Source: Ruminococcaceae bacterium UBA794
GTDB taxonomy: Bacteria > Bacillota > Clostridia > Oscillospirales > Ruminococcaceae
Length of the DNA: 11,239 nt
Direction: 5' to 3'
Assembly (NCBI GenBank): GCA_002304735.1
Contig: DBIU01000110.1
Coordinates: forward strand, 1,161 to 12,399
Under the pieces are notes generated by a model. The model saw only the letters and a program-made list of their open reading frames with translations. It ran no database searches and had not been told where the DNA came from. Of the stretch, positions 6,408 through 11,239 are shown piece by piece (within the stretch, counting starts at the first letter, position 1; every line of letters starts with the position of its first letter). The position numbers and the translations under genes are program-made.

Positions 6408-6460
6408 CTTTGTTTATTTCTCCGCGTGAGCTTATCGCGGTGCAATAAACAAGGTCTTTT
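6408..6460 (+). other. Long intergenic hairpin between methyltransferase gene and topA
   Basis: The 71-bp gap is mostly one imperfect hairpin: an 11-bp outer stem (CTTTGTTTATT 6408-6418 with AATAAACAAGG 6444-6454, one G-U pair), a symmetric 3x3 internal loop, a 5-bp inner stem (CCGCG 6422-6426 with CGCGG 6436-6440) and a 9-nt loop. TCTTTT follows, so it could be a weak terminator, but it ends just before the topA ribosome-binding site (6461-6468). An mRNA-processing site or leader structure is also possible. No clear promoter is seen in the gap. Confidence 0.6.
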
Positions 6461-6474
6461 AAGGAGAGTTTATT

Positions 6475-8577
6475 TTGTCTGATTTAGTAATACTCGAGTC
6501 GCCGTCCAAGGCGAAAACCGTTAAAAAATACCTCGGCGCGGGCTATGAGGTTATCGCGTCTACGGGGCATATCATAGATTTGCCGAAGTCGAAGCTCGGC
6601 GTTGACGTCGAGCATAATTTCGAGCCGCAGTACGTCAATATGAAAGACAAGGCGGAGATTATCAAGGAGCTAAAAAAGCGCGCGAAAGAGTGCGATACCG
6701 TGTATCTCGCAACCGACCCGGACCGCGAGGGCGAAGCAATCGCGTGGCATTTGTCGCATCTGCTCAATATCGACGAGAAAAAGCCCGTGCGCGTGACGTT
6801 CAACGAAATCACAAAAACCGGCGTACAGTATGGAATGAGCCACCCGCGCACGATAAACGACGATATCGTAAACGCGCAGCAGACGCGCAGAATACTCGAC
6901 AGAATTGTCGGATACAAGCTTTCTCCGTTCCTGTGGAAAAAGGTTCGGCGCGGACTTTCGGCGGGACGCGTGCAGTCGGTTGCGGTTAGGATTATCGTTG
7001 ACCGCGAGGAGGAAATACGCTCGTTCGTTTCGGCGGAATACTGGACGGTAGACGGAAAATTTCACACCTCAAGCTCCAAAAAGCTCTTTTCGGCGAAGCT
7101 TTCTGAGGTTGACGGAAAGAAAGCGGAGCTTAAGGACAAAAAATCCGCGGACGCTGTTCTCAAGCGGCTTGAGGGCGCGGAATACACCGTTTCTTCCATA
7201 AAGAAATCACAGCGCAAAAAGCAGCCCGCGCCGCCTTTTACAACGTCTACGCTTCAGCAGGAGGCTTCAAAGCGGCTGAGCTTTCAGGCACGCAGAACGA
7301 TGAAAACCGCGCAGGAGCTTTACGAGGGCGTCGAAGTCGAGGGAATGGGCGCAGTCGGTCTGATTACCTATATGAGAACCGACTCGCTGAGAATTTCGGA
7401 CGAAGCGAAAAACGCCGCCGCAGAGCTTATCAAGAGCGTTTACGGCGCGGAGTATCTTCCCGAAAAGCCGCGTACCTACAAGTCCAAGAGCAACGCTCAG
7501 GACGCTCACGAAGCCATTCGACCGTCAAATATCGAGCTTACTCCCGATAAGGTGAGAGGTTCGCTCTCAAACGACCAGTATAAGCTCTACAAGCTGATTT
7601 GGGAGCGCTTTACCGCAAGCCAGATGGCGAACGCGGTGCTTGACACGGTTTCGGTTGATATCGAAGCGAACGGCTGTTTGTTCAAGGCGAGCGGTTATTC
7701 CGTGAAATTCGAGGGCTTTACGAAGCTTTACGAGGAGAGAAACGACTCCGACGAGCAGGGCGGCGCGCTTCCGAAAATCGAAAAGGGCGAAAAGCTTGTC
7801 GCCGCGGATATTTCGGGCAATCAGCACTTCACGCAGCCTCCCGCGCGCTATAACGAGGCTTCGCTTATCAAGGCTCTCGAGGAGAACGGCATAGGCAGAC
7901 CGTCAACCTACGCGCCGACTATCTCGACAATTCTCGACAGGCATTATGTCGAGCGTGAGTCGGGAAATCAGCTTAAGCCCACGGCTCTCGGCGAGGTTAT
8001 CACAAATCTGCTTAAGGATAAGTTTAATAATATCGTTGACGTGAAATTTACCGCTAAAATGGAAAGCAGCCTTGACGATATCGAAAACGGAAGCAAGGAT
8101 TGGGTTGAAACGCTGCGAAAGTTCTACAAGGATTTCGACAAGAGCCTTACGCAGGCTGAAAAGGATATGGACGGAAAGCACGTCAGAATACCCGACGAGC
8201 CAACCGATGTAATTTGCGAGGAATGTGGGAAGCCGATGGTTATTAAAATCGGTCCATACGGAAAATTCCTCGGCTGTTCGGGATTTCCGGAGTGTAAATT
8301 CACAAAGAAAATCGTCACCGAAACAAAGGGAACCTGCCCGAAATGCGGCAAAAAAATGCTTCTCAAAAAGTCGAAAAAGGGCAAGCCTTTCTACGGCTGC
8401 GAGAACTATAAGGACTGCAATTTTATGACTTGGGATATCCCGCTTGAGGAAAAATGCCCGCAGTGCGGAGCTTCGCTGTTCAAGAAAACGGGAAGAATGG
8501 GCAAAATTTACTGTGCAAGAGAAGGCTGCGGCTACGAGCGTCCTCTTGACAAAGCAAAGGAAAACGATGAAAGTTAA
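6475..8577 (+). CDS. topA: DNA topoisomerase I (type IA), TTG start
   Basis: A 700-aa type IA topoisomerase that relaxes negative supercoils through a 5'-phosphotyrosine. The TOPRIM domain has 'VILESPSKAKT' (5-15, with E8) and the DxDxE motif as DPDREGE (81-87). 'RRGLSAGRVQSVAVR' is at 158-172. The catalytic tyrosine is Y299 in 'GLITYMRTDS'. 'NGIGRPSTYAPT' is at 471-482. Three C4 zinc-finger repeats end the protein: C581/C584/C601/C607, C621/C624/C642/C648 and C661/C664/C680/C685. Length matches Firmicutes TopA (about 690-710 aa). The start is TTG at 6475: it directly precedes the conserved SDLVILESPSKAK and sits 8 nt after GGAG. The 3' end overlaps trmFO by 11 bp, the order seen in Bacillus (topA-trmFO). 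Confidence 0.97.
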   Translation: MSDLVILESPSKAKTVKKYLGAGYEVIASTGHIIDLPKSKLGVDVEHNFEPQYVNMKDKAEIIKELKKRAKECDTVYLATDPDREGEAIAWHLSHLLNIDEKKPVRVTFNEITKTGVQYGMSHPRTINDDIVNAQQTRRILDRIVGYKLSPFLWKKVRRGLSAGRVQSVAVRIIVDREEEIRSFVSAEYWTVDGKFHTSSSKKLFSAKLSEVDGKKAELKDKKSADAVLKRLEGAEYTVSSIKKSQRKKQPAPPFTTSTLQQEASKRLSFQARRTMKTAQELYEGVEVEGMGAVGLITYMRTDSLRISDEAKNAAAELIKSVYGAEYLPEKPRTYKSKSNAQDAHEAIRPSNIELTPDKVRGSLSNDQYKLYKLIWERFTASQMANAVLDTVSVDIEANGCLFKASGYSVKFEGFTKLYEERNDSDEQGGALPKIEKGEKLVAADISGNQHFTQPPARYNEASLIKALEENGIGRPSTYAPTISTILDRHYVERESGNQLKPTALGEVITNLLKDKFNNIVDVKFTAKMESSLDDIENGSKDWVETLRKFYKDFDKSLTQAEKDMDGKHVRIPDEPTDVICEECGKPMVIKIGPYGKFLGCSGFPECKFTKKIVTETKGTCPKCGKKMLLKKSKKGKPFYGCENYKDCNFMTWDIPLEEKCPQCGASLFKKTGRMGKIYCAREGCGYERPLDKAKENDES

Positions 8578-9886
8578 GGTAATAGGCGCGGGGCTTGCGG
8601 GCTGCGAAGCGGCTTGGCAGCTTGCGGAGCGCGGGTTTGAGGTTGAGCTTTGCGAGATGAAGCCCGTGAAATTTTCTCCCGCGCACAAATACGATGGCTT
8701 CGCGGAGCTTGTCTGCTCAAATTCGCTTAAATCCGCGAGAGTGGACAGCGCTTGCGGTCTGCTGAAGGAAGAAATGCGGCTGCTCGGCTCGATTATCGTG
8801 CCTGCGGCGGAGAAAACCGCTGTTCCCGCGGGCGGCGCGCTTGCGGTGAACCGAAAGGATTTCTCGGACGAGGTTACAAGGATTGTGAAAAATCACCCGA
8901 AAATCACGGTTTTGAGCGGCGAAATAACCGAAATTCCCAAAAAAAACGCGGTTATCTGCACGGGACCGCTCACGAGCGACGCGCTTGCCGACAAGATTTA
9001 CGAAAAATGCGGCGGGAGATTGTCGTTTTATGACGCGGCGGCGCCTATCGTGACCGCGGAAAGCATTGATTTTTCAGTTGCTTTCTGTCAGTCGCGCTAC
9101 GACAAGGGCGGCGCGGATTATGTGAACTGCCCGATGTCGCGCGAGGAGTACGAAGCGTTCTACAACGCGCTTGTAAACGCGGAAACAGCGCCGCTTCACG
9201 AGTTTGACAAAAATCCCGGCGTTTACGAGGGCTGTATGCCCGTGGAGGTGCTGGCGAAGCGCGGTATCGACAGCGTGAGATACGGCTGTATGAAGCCTGT
9301 GGGGCTTACCGACCCGCGTACGGGCAGACGTCCCTATGCCGCCGTTCAGCTCAGAAAAGAGAACGCGGAGGGGACGATGTACAATCTTGTCGGGTTTCAG
9401 ACGAACCTGAAATTCGGCGAGCAAAAGCGCGTTTTTTCGCTCATTCCTGGACTTGAGAACGCGGAATTTGTGCGCTACGGCGTAATGCACAGAAATTCGT
9501 ATATCTGCTCGCGCGCGTGCCTTGACGGAAACTATATGCTGCGCGGCTCGGAAAACGTGTTTTTCGGAGGGCAGATTACGGGCGTCGAGGGCTACGTCGA
9601 GAGCGCGGCTTCGGGAATTATCGCGGGGAAAGCGCTCGCGGACAGGCTTTCGGGGAAAGAACCGCTGAAGCTTCCCGCGACGACGATGCTCGGGGCGCTC
9701 ACGGCTTACGTCTGCGGTTCGGGAAACGAGAGTTTTTCGGAATTTCAGCCGATGGGCGCAAATATGGGAATTTTACCCGCGCTTTGCGAAAATATCAGAG
9801 ATAAGCGCGAAAAATACGCGGCGCTTGCAAAACGGTCGCTTTGTGACCTCGCAAAAGCGCTTGAAGCTTACGATAACGAGAATTAA
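8567..9886 (+). CDS. trmFO: Methylenetetrahydrofolate-tRNA uracil-54 C5-methyltransferase, TrmFO
   Basis: A 439-aa flavoprotein that makes ribothymidine at position 54 of tRNA, taking the methyl carbon from methylenetetrahydrofolate and reducing it with FADH2. The FAD Rossmann motif GAGLAG is at residues 7-12. The two cysteines equivalent to the catalytic pair of the Bacillus enzyme are present: C50 in 'LVCSNSLKS' and C223 in 'YEGCMPVE'. Other family segments are 'GLTDPRTGRRPYA', 'LVGFQTNLK', 'GGQITGVEGYVESAASG' and 'FQPMGANMGILP'. Length matches the family (about 435-440 aa). An upstream in-frame ATG (8444) lies deep in topA and would add residues before the Rossmann start. ATG 8567 has AAAGGA upstream and an 11-bp overlap with topA. 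Confidence 0.97.
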   Translation: MKVKVIGAGLAGCEAAWQLAERGFEVELCEMKPVKFSPAHKYDGFAELVCSNSLKSARVDSACGLLKEEMRLLGSIIVPAAEKTAVPAGGALAVNRKDFSDEVTRIVKNHPKITVLSGEITEIPKKNAVICTGPLTSDALADKIYEKCGGRLSFYDAAAPIVTAESIDFSVAFCQSRYDKGGADYVNCPMSREEYEAFYNALVNAETAPLHEFDKNPGVYEGCMPVEVLAKRGIDSVRYGCMKPVGLTDPRTGRRPYAAVQLRKENAEGTMYNLVGFQTNLKFGEQKRVFSLIPGLENAEFVRYGVMHRNSYICSRACLDGNYMLRGSENVFFGGQITGVEGYVESAASGIIAGKALADRLSGKEPLKLPATTMLGALTAYVCGSGNESFSEFQPMGANMGILPALCENIRDKREKYAALAKRSLCDLAKALEAYDNEN

Positions 9887-9905
9887 AGCGGCGAAAGGAG
9901 CCAAA

Positions 9906-10925
9906 ATGAAAATTGTAATCGACGGATTCGGCGGCGACAACGCTCCCGACGAAGTACTTAAAGGCGCTGCGTGGGCGGTGCGCGACCTCGGAATTGAGGT
10001 TATTGTAACAGGAGATGTTTCCGTGCTTGAGTCGAGAATGAAAGCGCTCGATATCAGCGACAGCGGAATTACGCTTGAGAACGCAAAGGGCGTTATCACA
10101 ACGGAGGATTCGCCGAAGTCGGTTGTAAAGGAAAAGAGCGGCACTTCAATGGGCAGAGCGTTCTATATGCTCGCCGAGGGCAAGGCTGACGCGGCAATCA
10201 GCGCAGGCAGCACCGCGGCTATCGTCGTCGGTGGAACGCTCATCGAAAAGCGTATCAAGGGCGTTAAAAGAACGGCGCTTCTGCCGCTTATGCCGTGCCT
10301 TGGAGGAACGAAATACGCGGTTATCGACGGCGGCGCAAATCTCGACTGCCGTCCCGAAATGCTTTTGCAGTTTGCAATACTCGGAAGCTGCTTTATGAAA
10401 ACAACCTACGGTATCGAAAAGCCGCGCGTGGGGCTTCTGAACATAGGCTCCGAGGAGGAAAAGGGCAGAGAGCTTGAACACGAAACAAAGAAGCTTCTCG
10501 AAAAAGCGCCGATTAATTTTGTCGGCTACGTCGAGGCGAGGGACGTTCCGCTCGGAGCGGTTGACGTTCTCGTAACGGACGGTTTTACGGGGAATGTGTA
10601 CTTAAAGGCGTGCGAGGGAATGGGCGCGCTGATGAAGGACGCGCTTAAATCCATTTTCTTCGCGAATATCAAGACAAAAATCGGTGCGCTCTGCGTTAAG
10701 TCGAAGCTTGCGGATTTTCTGAAGCAGGTTGACTACAAGGAAATCGGCGGTTCGCCGCTTCTCGGCACGGCAAAGCCCGTGTTCAAGGCGCACGGTTCGT
10801 CGGACGCGAAGGCTTTCTTCGGCGCGTTCAGACAGGCGAAAATGTTTGTAGAGCGCGGCGCGATTGACGATATGACGAAGGCAATCGCTTCTCTGAATAT
10901 AGGAGAGGAGCTTGGAAATGGCTGA
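9906..10925 (+). CDS. plsX: Phosphate acyltransferase PlsX
   Basis: A 339-aa protein expected to convert acyl-ACP and phosphate to acyl-phosphate, the donor for PlsY in phospholipid synthesis; it is a peripheral membrane protein in the families studied. Family motifs are 'IDGFGGDNAP' (5-14, usual form DAMGGDxAP), 'AISAGSTAAIVVGG' (97-110, usual SAGNTGA), 'DGGANLDCRPEMLLQFA' (141-157), 'LLNIGSEEEKG' (178-188), 'VLVTDGFTGNVYLK' (221-234) and 'GGSPLLG' (281-287). Length matches the family (about 330-345 aa). ATG 9906 has an AAAGGAG site and begins at the conserved MKIVIDG; an in-frame start at 9825 inside trmFO is not credible. It lies 19 bp after trmFO and overlaps rnc by 8 bp. The DAMGG and SAGNTG variants are small changes and do not suggest loss of function. 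Confidence 0.95.
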   Translation: MKIVIDGFGGDNAPDEVLKGAAWAVRDLGIEVIVTGDVSVLESRMKALDISDSGITLENAKGVITTEDSPKSVVKEKSGTSMGRAFYMLAEGKADAAISAGSTAAIVVGGTLIEKRIKGVKRTALLPLMPCLGGTKYAVIDGGANLDCRPEMLLQFAILGSCFMKTTYGIEKPRVGLLNIGSEEEKGRELEHETKKLLEKAPINFVGYVEARDVPLGAVDVLVTDGFTGNVYLKACEGMGALMKDALKSIFFANIKTKIGALCVKSKLADFLKQVDYKEIGGSPLLGTAKPVFKAHGSSDAKAFFGAFRQAKMFVERGAIDDMTKAIASLNIGEELGNG

Positions 10926-11239
10926 TTTGGCGGAGCTTGAGGAGAAAATCGGCTATAAATTCAAAAAACGCGAGTATCTTCGCCGCGCGATGACTCATTC
11001 AAGCTATTCGGGCGGCAAGAACAACGGGTCGAACGAACGGCTTGAATTTCTCGGCGACAGCGTGCTTCAGATTACGGTTTCGCAGTATCTTTTCACGAAT
11101 ATGACGACTGTTCCCGAGGGCGGGCTTACAAAGCTGCGCGCGTCAATCGTGTGCGAAAATTCGCTATATAATTTCGCGAACAGAATTGAGCTTGGAAAGT
11201 ACATTTTGCTCGGAAAAGGCGAGGAAATGACGGGCGGAA
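10918..11239 (+). CDS. rnc: Ribonuclease III, 5' part only
   Basis: The first 107 codons of RNase III, which cuts double-stranded RNA in rRNA and mRNA maturation; the window ends before the C-terminal dsRNA-binding domain. The signature 'NERLEFLGDSVL' is at residues 39-50. By analogy with the E. coli enzyme, E40, E43 and D47 are the metal-site and dimer-signature acidic residues. 'AMTHSSY' (24-30) and 'LTKLRASIVCENSL' (69-82) are also family features. The ATG at 10918 lies within the plsX 3' end (8-bp overlap) with GGAGAGGAG upstream, so translation is probably coupled. In many Firmicutes acpP sits between plsX and rnc; it is absent here. Confidence 0.95.
   Translation, partial: MADLAELEEKIGYKFKKREYLRRAMTHSSYSGGKNNGSNERLEFLGDSVLQITVSQYLFTNMTTVPEGGLTKLRASIVCENSLYNFANRIELGKYILLGKGEEMTGG

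Noticed and set aside
8444..8566. Longer N-terminus for TrmFO from ATG 8444
   Set aside because: The extra residues are an out-of-frame reading of the topA zinc-finger region. The FAD-binding Rossmann strand begins at ATG 8567, which has its own ribosome-binding site.
7903..8688. Minus-strand 261-codon frame
   Set aside because: It is antisense to the topA 3' end and trmFO 5' end, with no ribosome-binding site or family signature.

Overview
The window looks chromosomal and comes from a Bacillota (Firmicutes) genome, most likely an uncultured gut-type clostridium of moderate GC. This rests on consensus GGAGG ribosome-binding sites, consensus SigA-like promoters, and two gene orders familiar from Firmicutes: infC-rpmI-rplT-(SpoU methyltransferase) and topA-trmFO. 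The species cannot be named from the sequence. The window starts inside one gene and ends inside another.

Left part, minus strand (1-4038). A promoter at 4010-4038 drives a two-gene operon: a pyridoxal/pyridoxamine kinase and a metallo-beta-lactamase-fold hydrolase, overlapping by 4 bp. A strong inverted repeat, probably a terminator, follows and abuts a second minus-strand promoter (2195-2223). That promoter serves a large exported protein built of GLUG-type repeat modules. It is open from its ATG at 2157 to the window edge, and its C-terminus is missing.

Centre, plus strand (4067-5570). A promoter with perfect -35 and -10 hexamers (TTGACA-N17-TATAAT) diverges from the kinase promoter. It reads into a leader of about 230 nt that contains an intrinsic terminator upstream of infC, as in the L20-controlled infC operons of Firmicutes. 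infC has no ATG, GTG or TTG start in the right place and almost certainly begins at an AUC codon at 4333. rpmI (L35) and rplT (L20) follow, then a terminator.

Right part, plus strand (5633-11239). There is a SpoU-family RNA 2'-O-methyltransferase, a conspicuous intergenic hairpin, and then a compact run: topA (TTG start), trmFO (11-bp overlap with topA), plsX, and the 5' part of rnc (8-bp overlap with plsX). These are housekeeping genes for translation initiation and ribosome assembly, RNA modification and processing, DNA topology and phospholipid synthesis.

I found no mobile element, CRISPR array, tRNA, rRNA or defence system. No clearly new multi-gene system is visible. The points most worth checking are the infC leader with its AUC start, the modular GLUG surface protein, and two structured intergenic elements.
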